Shown one piece after another: positions 7,225 through 12,492 of a DNA stretch of 12,492 nucleotides (position 1 is the first letter of the stretch; each line of letters opens with the position of its first letter). The stretch covers positions 1-12,492 of the forward strand of contig DATNPH010000247.1 in NCBI GenBank assembly GCA_036703315.1, read 5' to 3'. The position numbers were made by a program, and so were the translations under genes. Below the pieces are notes generated by a model, which was not told where the DNA came from, searched no databases, and worked only from the letters and a program-made list of their open reading frames with translations. This stretch comes from DATNPH01 sp036703315. Lineage in GTDB: Bacteria; Cyanobacteriota; Cyanobacteriia; Cyanobacteriales; Coleofasciculaceae.

Positions 7225-7527
7225 AAGACGGGCTGTCTTACTTTCGTCCCATTACCTGAATTGAACTGAGTGAAGAAGGCTCTTATGCACAGGGCAGAGG
7301 GCAGAAGGACTGCTCTTGCCGTGTAGGTTTCAAATCTACACTGATTGCAAGACACCAAATTGAAGATTTTGGTGTGGGGCTTCAACCCTTACTTGCTTCG
7401 GTCGTGGCTCCCACAGCAGGAATCACAATTCCCTTGTGCCTTCTGCCTCCTGCCCTGGAGCCTTTCTTGCTAAATGAGTCGGAGTGACAGTTCGTATAGG
7501 AACTGACCAGTTATAGAACAGGTGTTC
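7225..7527. other. Gene-free stretch rich in inverted repeats between GTPase and PepSY genes
   Basis: No start-containing frame of note is present. A frame is open from 7260 to the TGA at 7487-7489, but it has no plausible start. The stretch holds several hairpins. GTGTAG/CTACAC forms a near-perfect 21-base palindrome at 7321-7341. ACACCAAA/TTTGGTGT pairs 7352-7359 with 7368-7375. CAGTTC/GAACTG pairs 7488-7493 with 7500-7505, and AGAACA/TGTTCT lies at 7515-7528, touching the GTPase stop. An 18-base inverted repeat (16 of 18 matches) at 7291-7308 and 7439-7456, made of GCAGAAGG-type heptamers, brackets the first two hairpins. It could be a small non-autonomous element, an RNA gene or a relic of an insertion sequence; I cannot decide which. 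Confidence 0.4.
7291..7456. repeat. Inverted repeat of STRR-like units flanking a hairpin-rich core
   Basis: The left arm, 7291-7308, reads AGGGCAGAGGGCAGAAGG. Its reverse complement matches the right arm, 7439-7456, at 16 of 18 bases. The unit resembles the heptamer at 951-998 (CTTCTGC on one strand, GCAGAAG on the other). Between the arms lie 130 bases with two strong hairpins. The arrangement resembles a miniature mobile or repetitive element, but direct repeats at its ends were not found. Confidence 0.4.
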
Positions 7528-8868
7528 TTAAGATTTGATTCCCTTGAAGCGTTCTTGTGCTGCCTTAAACGCTTCTTGCATAACAGCTTGAATTTTCTTG
7601 GGATCGGGCTTTTTACCCCCCATTAAGTCACCGAAGTAAACACAGGCTCCTTCACCCAGTGCCCAAGTGTAGGCGGCTGCCCAAGACGCGGCAATCACGC
7701 TACCGAAGCCAGGTATGAATTTGATTAACTCCCGCCCAACTGCTCGTGCTAGGAAGCCACTAGCGATCGCACTGACAACACCCCCTGCCTGCGACGGGGT
7801 GAGTGTCTGCCCATACAATCTCCCCAACAGGCCCACCATCGAGACTTGTAAGGCAGTCAGCACAGGTAGGCTGGCAAATGGCAGGGGTACAGCCTCAAGT
7901 GCGGCTGCCATGACGGCAAAGGCCAACATGTAACGACGTGCGACATCCCGGTAGAGGTTGCCAAGTTGCTGTCCAGCTTCCTCCTCATCCAATAACTGAT
8001 AAATCGCACGGGCTTCCGCTTCGGGGAGTAGGTCTGCCAGGGCATCCCTCAGTGCCTCTAAACCATAAAACACCGGCGTGTAGCCGTCCTCTTCTAGGGT
8101 GAAGTCAATCAGTACAGCACCATCACACAGCCCTTTAAAGGCTTCCCAAATCGCGGCAAACGAGCGGTTAACCTCCTGATAGTCTGGTGGATAGGCAGGA
8201 TGATCGGCTGTACCGGGAGGATAAACTTCATGCAAACAGGTAACTGCCAGCAGACAGGGAATATCTGGATATGAGGATTGCAGTTGCTGAGCAATGTTTC
8301 GCAGCGTGTCGGTTGCAAAATCATTGATTTTGACGGTCAGAATCAGGACTCTGGCGCGACGAGTCTCTTGTTGCAGATCGCCAACCAGTTCCTGAATGAT
8401 CGCCTGAGTCTCCTGGTTCACATCTCCCAGTCCGACCGTATCTGTAAAAATGAGCAACGGCAGTTCATTGGACGGATAGGCATATCGCTCGGTGTGTTGC
8501 GTATGAGGACGAAATCCCTGACCAACAATTTCAGCAGAAACGCCTGTCAACCCCCGCACAATCGAACTTTTCCCAGCTTGAGGCTTACCAATCAGGAGGG
8601 CTTCCGTAGTTGGCAGTTCTGCTCGAACAGTCTCTAAAATCTCTGCAACCTGAGCTTCGCTGACGCTAAACCACCCAACAACCGTCTGAGCTACTTGCTC
8701 TACGGGTAGGAGTTGCATCAAACGTCCTGTTGTGTTGTTCCATACACCAGCAATGCGGTTCGTCCAGGAATCATCGACCGACCCAGGTGTCACATCATCA
8801 GTCGGTTCATGGAACGGCTGCAAATCAGCTGGCGGGGAGTCAGCGTCACGTTGCTCAGTCATTTGCAT
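7528..8868 (-). CDS. P-loop GTPase with C-terminal DUF697 (YcjF-like) domain
   Basis: The 446-residue product begins with about 80 residues of acidic linker and helix. A TRAFAC-type GTPase domain follows: G1 is GKPQAGKSS (94-102), a switch Thr lies in the HTQHT segment (122-126), and G3 is DTVGLGD (143-149). The expected G4 (NKxD or TKxD) position reads VTCLHE (209-214), so guanine selection may be unusual. Residues about 295-415 form a DUF697 domain, with Ala/Gly/Leu-rich amphipathic or membrane-associating helices (AFAVMAAALEAVPLPFASLPVL, then IPGFGSVIAASWAAAYTWALGEG). A basic helix closes the protein. Proteins of this kind occur widely in cyanobacteria and are suspected to act at membranes; the precise role is unknown. 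A TTG at 8871 is directly upstream, but ATG 8868 (or ATG 8862) is preferred. It is transcribed toward the PepSY gene and separated from it by about 360 bp, so co-transcription is uncertain. Confidence 0.85.
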   Translation of the reverse strand: MQMTEQRDADSPPADLQPFHEPTDDVTPGSVDDSWTNRIAGVWNNTTGRLMQLLPVEQVAQTVVGWFSVSEAQVAEILETVRAELPTTEALLIGKPQAGKSSIVRGLTGVSAEIVGQGFRPHTQHTERYAYPSNELPLLIFTDTVGLGDVNQETQAIIQELVGDLQQETRRARVLILTVKINDFATDTLRNIAQQLQSSYPDIPCLLAVTCLHEVYPPGTADHPAYPPDYQEVNRSFAAIWEAFKGLCDGAVLIDFTLEEDGYTPVFYGLEALRDALADLLPEAEARAIYQLLDEEEAGQQLGNLYRDVARRYMLAFAVMAAALEAVPLPFASLPVLTALQVSMVGLLGRLYGQTLTPSQAGGVVSAIASGFLARAVGRELIKFIPGFGSVIAASWAAAYTWALGEGACVYFGDLMGGKKPDPKKIQAVMQEAFKAAQERFKGIKS

Positions 8869-8871
8869 CAA

Positions 8872-9214
8872 AACAGTAGATAGGTTCAGATTCTATGTAG
8901 ATCCTGTCTATCATTATTCCGAATTAGACTGCATCAGCTCAAAGTAAGGGAAAATTTCTTCTTTTGTGGTGGGGCGCGATCGCTTATTCAAAGCAGCGAG
9001 TAGAACAGGTTGCTTTAATTGAAGCAGTATTACCCAACCAGGCGAGTGGGTTCGCTATAGTACTCCCAATCGTGGAGGTGCTCAGTACATTACCGTCTGT
9101 ATTCCAGCGTTTTCACCAGAAACAGTGCATCGTGATGTTGAGGATTGATGGACAGACGTATAAACCTAATACACGACAAGGAGGCTGAGGATTTTTTAGA
9201 CGGCTTAGAGTGGA
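8872..9214 (+). other. Spacer with possible relic coding fragments
   Basis: This stretch has no convincing gene. A plus-strand frame starting TTG 8964 and ending TGA 9186-9188 gives 74 residues, including EAVLPNQASG, LPIVEVLSTLP and CIVMLRIDG. The last resembles strand-turn motifs of DDE transposases, so it could be a transposase fragment, but I cannot name a family. A second short frame, ATG 9148 to TGA 9232-9234 (28 residues, acidic, ending GLEWIDILRQ), overlaps it and runs into the right end of the insertion sequence. Both may be remains of whatever the insertion sequence entered. A HIP1 site at 8976-8983 marks this as native sequence. Confidence 0.25.
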
Positions 9215-9250
9215 TTGACATACTCCGCCAGTGACTTACGTCTCAGGCGG
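9215..9250 (-). other. IS605-type right-end hairpin / likely 3' end of the TnpB guide-RNA scaffold
   Basis: CCGCC at 9225-9229 pairs with GGCGG at 9246-9250 around an imperfect inner stem with loop TTAC. The tnpB stop codon (9236-9238) lies inside the loop. The minus strand continues AGTATGTCAA to 9215. In IS200/IS605 elements the right end doubles as the 3' part of the omega RNA, and the guide is the flanking DNA just outside. By that rule the guide would begin at plus 9214 and run toward lower coordinates (inference). Confidence 0.5.
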
Positions 9251-9373
9251 ATTCTCAGCACAATTGCTGATTCTCAGTTCATCCAGATGACTTAGAAAGC
9301 CGATATCTCTATCAGCTATCCAGCGGTCAAGCTGTCCCTGAGCGTTCGGGATATTCTCCTCAGTTCCTGGATG
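9236..9373 (-). pseudogene. tnpB: tnpB, 3' exon (C-terminal 45 residues)
   Basis: After removal of the group II intron, the codon following GGG is CAT at 9371-9373 and the frame runs to TAA at 9236-9238. The joined protein reads LNSTGG then HPGTEENIPNAQGQ, which matches the 'NSTVGHTGT...NAxG' ending of cyanobacterial IS605-type TnpB proteins. This match across the junction is the main proof of the splice sites. Taken alone, this stretch looks like part of an unrelated 79-codon frame from 9475, but that frame simply reads through intron domains V and VI. The exon also encodes most of the expected omega-RNA scaffold. Confidence 0.8.
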
Positions 9374-9448
9374 ATTAAACTCAGCGAGACTGTCACCAGT
9401 CCCGCTGGTCTTCAAAACCGGACGTGAGATTTTCACCTCATCCGGCTC
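9374..9448 (-). ncRNA. Group II intron domains V and VI
   Basis: Domain V spans 34 nt (plus 9415-9448). It begins GAGCCGGATGAGGTG, has a GAAA tetraloop, and returns with CTCACGTCCGGTTT, so both stems pair well. Domain VI is a hairpin AGCGGGACT/AGTCTCGCT with a short loop. Its 3' strand leads into TGAGTTTAAT. The A of GAG (plus 9381), seven bases before the intron end, is in the usual place for the branch-point adenosine that forms the lariat. The stop codon of the intron protein lies 37 bases before domain V. Confidence 0.85.
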
Positions 9449-9485
9449 CTCAATGATTTGGTGCTTGTCACGCATACCTCTTCAC

Positions 9486-11273
9486 CTATTTCCCATGTAC
9501 CATTTCTAGTTTTCTGGGGAGCTTAGGCTCGACACTATTACAGCCGAATTTGTTGCCAAGACTTCCATCTAAGGCAGTCTTTGTGTCGTGGCAATGTCTG
9601 TGCAGGAGTTGCCAGTTGTCGTAAGAATCCTTTCCACCTTGCGATTTCGGGATTTTATGGTCAATTTCCATCACATCGTCTTCACGGAAAAACAATCCAC
9701 AGTGGGCGCACTTCCCTTTTTGCCTTTTCAAGAGTTTTGATACCTTAATTGGCATTTCTGGGTTGTTACCCATTCTTGTACTCCAGTAAACTAGGTTCGC
9801 GTCGTATGGTGACGATTCGCCTTTAACTTTCACATGACGCACTATAGGAGTGTCGGCATGGTTAAGTAACCGAAGTGGGCTTGTACCCTCTTTCCTGGTT
9901 GCGAATACCCAGTTGTTGCCTTCTATGCTTTGCCAGTATTTCCTGACTCTCCATCCCTTTGATTTTTTGGGATGACGGCATCTTGCCCAAGCCCTTAGCT
10001 TTTGGTACATTTGATGGTCTTGCTCGGCGTAGCTTTTCTTGCTACATACCGTTGAGTAATAATTTGCCCAACCCCTAATAACAGGATTTAGTCTCTTGAT
10101 TAGCGCCGCTTGCGGAGCAGACTTATGAGCCTCAATTATCTTTGCCACTTGTTGATGGTGTACTTTTTGCTTATCTTTGCTTGGTGTGATGATTGTTTTA
10201 AAACCTAGTAACCTTTCCCCTTTTGTGGTTTTTCCCGACTGGTATTTACCTGCTGGGTATTGCCTTATATTGAAACCAAGGAATTCAAATCCTGGTTTTT
10301 CTTGCTCATACTGTCTGAGAGTGTGAGCTATCCTTGTTTTACTAGGTTTTAGTTCCAAACCCATGCCTTTTAACCATTCAGAGACTGTTTCCCTGCATCT
10401 TATGACTGTAGAGATATCTTCGTGGAGAATCACGAAGTCATCTGCATAGCGGATAACCTCTGGGGCTGAAAAGGTATAGTATTTTCCTTCTTTTCTGTAA
10501 CCCCTTCTGGGAAAGGCTTGTTTTATCCACTGTTCCAATCCATGTAGGGCGACATTTGCTAGTAGCGGGGAAATGACCCCGCCCTGTGGTGTACCCTCAG
10601 ATGTATCGAAGTACTGCATATTATCCATCACTCCCGCTTTTAACCATGCACGAATTTGTCGGCGGATGGTGGGAAATGTATTTAATTTGTTTAGCAGTGC
10701 TTCATGGTCGATTTTGTCGAAGCATTTGGATATGTCGGCATCCAGTACATATTTGGATTTGTTGTGAATGCTTAAGTATATTGCTGCGACTGCATCGTGG
10801 CATGAGCGCCCTGGTCTGAACCCGTATGAGTTAGGCTCAAATCGCGCTTCCCATTCTGGCTCTAGTGCCAGTTTGACAAGTGCTTGCAAGGTTCGGTCTT
10901 TCATTGTAGGTATCCCTAAAGGTCGTTTCTCTTCCCTACCAGGCTTGGGAATCCATACTCTCCTGGTTGGGCTAACCTTTGACCCAAGTTTTAGTTTGTT
11001 TACAAGCTTTAATCGTGCTGCTGGGGACAGAGATTTTTCTCCATCCACTCCTGCCGTCTTCTTGCCCGTGTTGTCTTGGGTTACCTTACGAACCGCCAAT
11101 GCTCTTGCTGACCAAGACTTCATCAACGTTTTCTGGAGTCTGCGGACTGCTTTTACATCACCACGTTGAGAGGCTCGATAGATTCTCTTTTGGAGCTTAT
11201 ACACTCGACGTTCCAGCTTGCGCCAGTTAATCAAGCGCCATTCCACCGTAGTCTTTAAACTCGTTTTAGACAT
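9486..11273 (-). CDS. ltrA: Group II intron reverse transcriptase / maturase / HNH endonuclease
   Basis: A full-length 595-residue intron-encoded protein that helps its intron splice and copies it into DNA targets. The RT domain shows RPLGIPTMKDR (117-127), YGFRPGRSCHD (150-160), LDADISKCFD (177-186), GTPQGGVISPLLAN (227-240), the catalytic YADD (276-279) and FLGFNI (331-336). Maturase domain X carries NPVIRGWANYY (396-406). A C-terminal zinc-binding HNH nuclease has CAHC (522-525), EIDHKIPKSQGG (536-547), DNWQLLH (552-558) and HRHCHD (558-563). The domain set and the N-terminal INW...L...RIYRAS segment match the chloroplast-like class found in cyanobacteria. The ATG at 11271-11273 is the natural start. 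No frameshift or missing catalytic residue is visible, so activity is likely. The symbol is the generic one for such proteins. Confidence 0.95.
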   Translation of the reverse strand: MSKTSLKTTVEWRLINWRKLERRVYKLQKRIYRASQRGDVKAVRRLQKTLMKSWSARALAVRKVTQDNTGKKTAGVDGEKSLSPAARLKLVNKLKLGSKVSPTRRVWIPKPGREEKRPLGIPTMKDRTLQALVKLALEPEWEARFEPNSYGFRPGRSCHDAVAAIYLSIHNKSKYVLDADISKCFDKIDHEALLNKLNTFPTIRRQIRAWLKAGVMDNMQYFDTSEGTPQGGVISPLLANVALHGLEQWIKQAFPRRGYRKEGKYYTFSAPEVIRYADDFVILHEDISTVIRCRETVSEWLKGMGLELKPSKTRIAHTLRQYEQEKPGFEFLGFNIRQYPAGKYQSGKTTKGERLLGFKTIITPSKDKQKVHHQQVAKIIEAHKSAPQAALIKRLNPVIRGWANYYSTVCSKKSYAEQDHQMYQKLRAWARCRHPKKSKGWRVRKYWQSIEGNNWVFATRKEGTSPLRLLNHADTPIVRHVKVKGESSPYDANLVYWSTRMGNNPEMPIKVSKLLKRQKGKCAHCGLFFREDDVMEIDHKIPKSQGGKDSYDNWQLLHRHCHDTKTALDGSLGNKFGCNSVEPKLPRKLEMVHGK

Positions 11274-11879
11274 TTATACTCACTACTTGAAACTCTATCT
11301 TCCAAATCACCGTGAATCTGTCTGCATATCTCTGGCATTACCCAGAGCGTTTGCTTTTGATTCAATCTCTCCGACTTGTGGCTTATGGTTAGCACCTACT
11401 TAGCTATCGACCTAGCTAAGAGCCATCAAGCGGTTAATTCGTTCCTGATAGTCATTTGTTTTAAGTCTTTAGCATGATGCTCTCTACCGGGTTTAGAGGA
11501 AGTGCTTATTGGTCGGGTAGGAAACCGCCAATTCCCCATTATCCTTACCCTTTTGGGACTCCCAGCCTATCAGCCTTATTTGGCTGGTTCAGTATAACGA
11601 TAGTTTGAACACATCTTCGCTTGCGCTATGCATGGACTCTTGCTCGGCGGTTACCAATCTTTGGGCTATCAGCATTGCCGCCTTTCATCCCCGCTTCAGG
11701 CTTTGATGGCTAGTCGCAAACCTGGGGGATGTGCTTTTACCGCTGCACCTACGGAGTGAGACTTTAGCTTTCTAGGGTACTTACTATCACTCACATGACT
11801 ATCAAGTTATCAAGGTTCTAACCTTGCGGCTAATCCCCCTAACCCTTTTAGGGTTTGGTTTCTAGCCAACGAATCGCAC
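11274..11879 (-). ncRNA. Group II intron 5' ribozyme region (domains I-III and start of IV)
   Basis: About 606 nt on the minus strand from GTGCG (11879) to the start codon of the intron protein. No other protein gene is present; short frames here are incidental. Local stems are visible, for example CCCTAAAAGGG and AAGGTTAGAACCTT soon after the 5' end, and CAGCC...GGCTG near plus 11560-11590. This is expected for domain I. The candidate exon-binding sites lie in this part. I did not fold it, so individual domains are not delimited. Confidence 0.8.
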
Positions 11880-12320
11880 CCCTCCAGTACTGTTTAAGTA
11901 TCCAGCCAATAGCTTCAATCCTTTTGCCAAAATGTTCCTTGCTGCGTTTAAGTCACGGCATAAAAGTGTTTTACACTGACTGCATTGATGCGTTCTAGTG
12001 CTTAAGGTTTTATGGACTTTTGCCCCGCATACCGAACAGTCAACAGTTGTATTGTGCGGTGGTACAGCAATAACTATAGTGCCGTGTATTTTGGCGAAGT
12101 ATTGAAGCCATTGCGTGAATTGATACCAGGATGCGTCACTAATCGACCTAGCCAAATGGTGATTCTTTACCATGTTTTGTATCTTCAAGTCTTCGTAGAA
12201 AATTAGGTCTTTCGCTCTAACTAGCGCCAAAGCATCTTTTATAGCTTTGTCTTTACGCTGTCTACTGACTTTGAGATGCTGCTTAGCTAAGGCTTGACGC
12301 ACTTTATGGTATCTGTTGGA
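11880..12320 (-). pseudogene. tnpB: tnpB, 5' exon remnant (RuvC C-terminal half and zinc ribbon)
   Basis: The frame begins after an in-frame TAG (12321-12323) as SNRYHKVRQALAKQHLKVSRQRKD, and continues to GGG at 11880-11882 where the intron starts. It holds the second RuvC motif FYEDLKIQNM with the catalytic Glu. After it come NHHLARSISDASWYQFTQWL, the zinc-ribbon cysteines CSVC and CSQC, and the third RuvC motif RDLNAARNIL with its Asp. TnpB is an RNA-guided DNA nuclease usually near 400 residues. The N-terminal half, including the first RuvC Asp (normally in a G-I-D-x-G motif), is not recognisable upstream, and the TAG blocks read-through, so the nuclease must be dead. A GTG at 12302 could serve as a late start but would not restore function. 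Upstream of the TAG the frame still reads HIKGKK, which fits the family for a few residues before similarity is lost. Confidence 0.85.
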
Positions 12321-12323
12321 CTA

Positions 12324-12412
12324 TTTCTTACCCTTGATATGTCTCCTAGAAGCTGACGGGGTGACAATCCCCTCAAAAACAATACCAGACGGAGATTGAG
12401 GCGATTTGTGGT
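12324..12412 (-). other. Sequence between terminator and tnpB remnant
   Basis: These 89 bp should encode the middle of TnpB if the gene were whole. In frame they read through PSGIVFEGIVTPSASRRHIKGKK without stops, but apart from the last residues they do not resemble TnpB. A GGGG/CCCC stem is present near 12357-12371. The left end of the element, or a deletion that fused the left end to the middle of tnpB, may lie here. I cannot place a boundary. Confidence 0.3.
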
Positions 12413-12448
12413 AAAAAAAGATCGGTCTAGCTTTGTCAACAAGACCGA
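12413..12448 (-). terminator. Rho-independent terminator (minus strand)
   Basis: On the minus strand TCGGTCT (plus 12442-12448) pairs perfectly with AGACCGA (plus 12422-12428) over a 13-base loop. ATC and seven T follow (plus 12413-12419). This is a classic intrinsic terminator. It would end a minus-strand transcript coming from beyond the right edge of the window, and it would shield the tnpB remnant from read-through. On the plus strand the hairpin has no T run. Confidence 0.7.
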
Positions 12449-12492
12449 CTTAACAAAAATGTTACCTGCATTCTACCAAACTCACTTGCAAC

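Larger units (their letters stand above)
9374..11879 (-). mobile_element. Group II intron (2506 nt) with RT-maturase-HNH ORF, inserted in tnpB
   Basis: The 5' end is GTGCG on the minus strand (plus 11875-11879), directly after the tnpB codon GGG. The 3' end is GTTTAAT (plus 9374-9380), with AT fitting the AY rule for group II introns. Domain V is clear at plus 9415-9448 and a domain VI hairpin follows. The encoded protein occupies the domain IV position. Length, ORF type and 5' leader of about 600 nt fit the chloroplast-like (CL) introns frequent in cyanobacteria, such as those of Thermosynechococcus. Candidate exon-binding bases are TACTG (plus 11590-11594) for CAGTA in the 5' exon, and CTTCC (plus 11498-11502) for GGAGG just before the junction, with one G-U pair. 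These pairings are tentative. All parts needed for splicing and retrohoming appear present. Confidence 0.9.
9215..12320 (-). mobile_element. Decayed IS605/IS1341-family element (tnpB-type), interrupted by a group II intron
   Basis: The element is recognised from its tnpB gene and from a right end typical of this family. Just after the tnpB stop, on the minus strand, there is an imperfect hairpin CCGCC...GGCGG (plus 9225-9250), then AGTATGTCAA ending at plus 9215. Cyanobacterial IS605-group elements commonly end with a hairpin followed by GAGTGTCAA-like bases. The left end is not recognisable: upstream of about 12320 the tnpB homology fades. No tnpA (Y1 transposase) is present in the window, so the element could not move by itself. 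The 12320 limit is where the in-frame stop interrupts the gene and is not a true element boundary. Confidence 0.65.

Noticed and set aside
7260..7489. Open plus-strand frame between the PepSY and GTPase genes, considered as a TnpB C-terminal relic
   Set aside because: It has no plausible start codon and its sequence passes through hairpins and heptamer repeats. A resemblance to TnpB C-termini in another frame was too weak to claim.
8278..8637. A 119-codon plus-strand frame opposite the GTPase
   Set aside because: It is antisense to well-conserved GTPase motifs (G1, G3) and shows no family features of its own.
9236..9475. A 79-codon minus-strand frame as an independent gene
   Set aside because: It starts inside the group II intron, translates domains V and VI, then runs into the tnpB 3' exon. 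Only 9236-9373 is real coding sequence, joined to the upstream tnpB half.
10768..11169. A 133-codon plus-strand frame opposite the intron reverse transcriptase
   Set aside because: It mirrors conserved RT blocks on the other strand and has no recognisable domain.
11790..11794. GTGAG as the 5' end of the group II intron
   Set aside because: It does not follow tnpB sequence. GTGCG at 11879 fits the consensus better and gives an in-frame junction with the 3' exon.
12300..12302. GTG at 12300-12302 as the true start of tnpB
   Set aside because: Conserved TnpB residues (SNRYHK) continue upstream of it to the TAG, so it lies inside the original gene.
1..12492. tRNA, rRNA or a known riboswitch
   Set aside because: I saw no cloverleaf with a GTTCRA-type arm, no rRNA sequence and no complete riboswitch core on either strand by eye. 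A leader stretch near 7224-7255 has a few cobalamin-riboswitch-like bases but lacks the full set of boxes.

Overview
The window looks like chromosomal DNA of a filamentous cyanobacterium, probably heterocyst-forming. The palindrome GCGATCGC (HIP1, a cyanobacterial signature) occurs 13 times between about 1173 and 8983, a heptanucleotide tract of the STRR type lies at 951-998, and the gene families are typical of Nostocales-like genomes. HIP1 is absent from 8984 to the end, the part occupied by mobile DNA.

Layout. (1) 1-340: the tail of an upstream gene, possibly a methyltransferase, then an AT-rich gap holding one 15-codon micro-ORF with a strong ribosome binding site. (2) 341-5636, plus strand: four co-directional genes. 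They encode a small protein resembling the glycine-rich-domain (GRDP/DUF1399) family, a protein with the fold of PLP-dependent amino-acid decarboxylases, a zinc-ribbon/three-TM/coiled-coil protein with a C-terminal segment resembling a Toprim domain, and an asparagine-synthetase-like amide ligase. Two of the four depart from the catalytic consensus of their families. The decarboxylase homologue has Val where the Schiff-base Lys should be, and the synthetase homologue has no N-terminal Cys for glutamine hydrolysis. I do not recognise this set as a named pathway; it is the best candidate here for an undescribed system. (3) 5721-8868, minus strand: a PepSY-TM iron-uptake-type membrane protein with a well-formed sigma70 promoter overlapped by a Fur-box-like sequence, and a P-loop GTPase with a DUF697 tail. 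A structured, gene-free stretch separates them. (4) 9215-12492: a decayed IS605/IS1341-type tnpB on the minus strand, split by a full-length 2.5-kb group II intron. The intron encodes a reverse transcriptase/maturase/HNH protein. Its ends can be placed to the base, because removing 9374-11879 rejoins the two tnpB halves in frame and restores the family's C-terminal sequence. The tnpB itself is broken: the N-terminal half is not recognisable and there is an in-frame TAG. The intron looks intact.

How parts may work together. The plus-strand cassette has short gaps except before gene 2 and could be co-transcribed. Its pairing of a PLP-fold protein with an amide-forming synthetase suggests small-molecule or peptide modification, but this is inference. 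The PepSY protein next to it is probably iron-regulated; a link between iron and the cassette is possible but rests only on proximity. The group II intron probably uses the dead insertion sequence as a harmless landing site.
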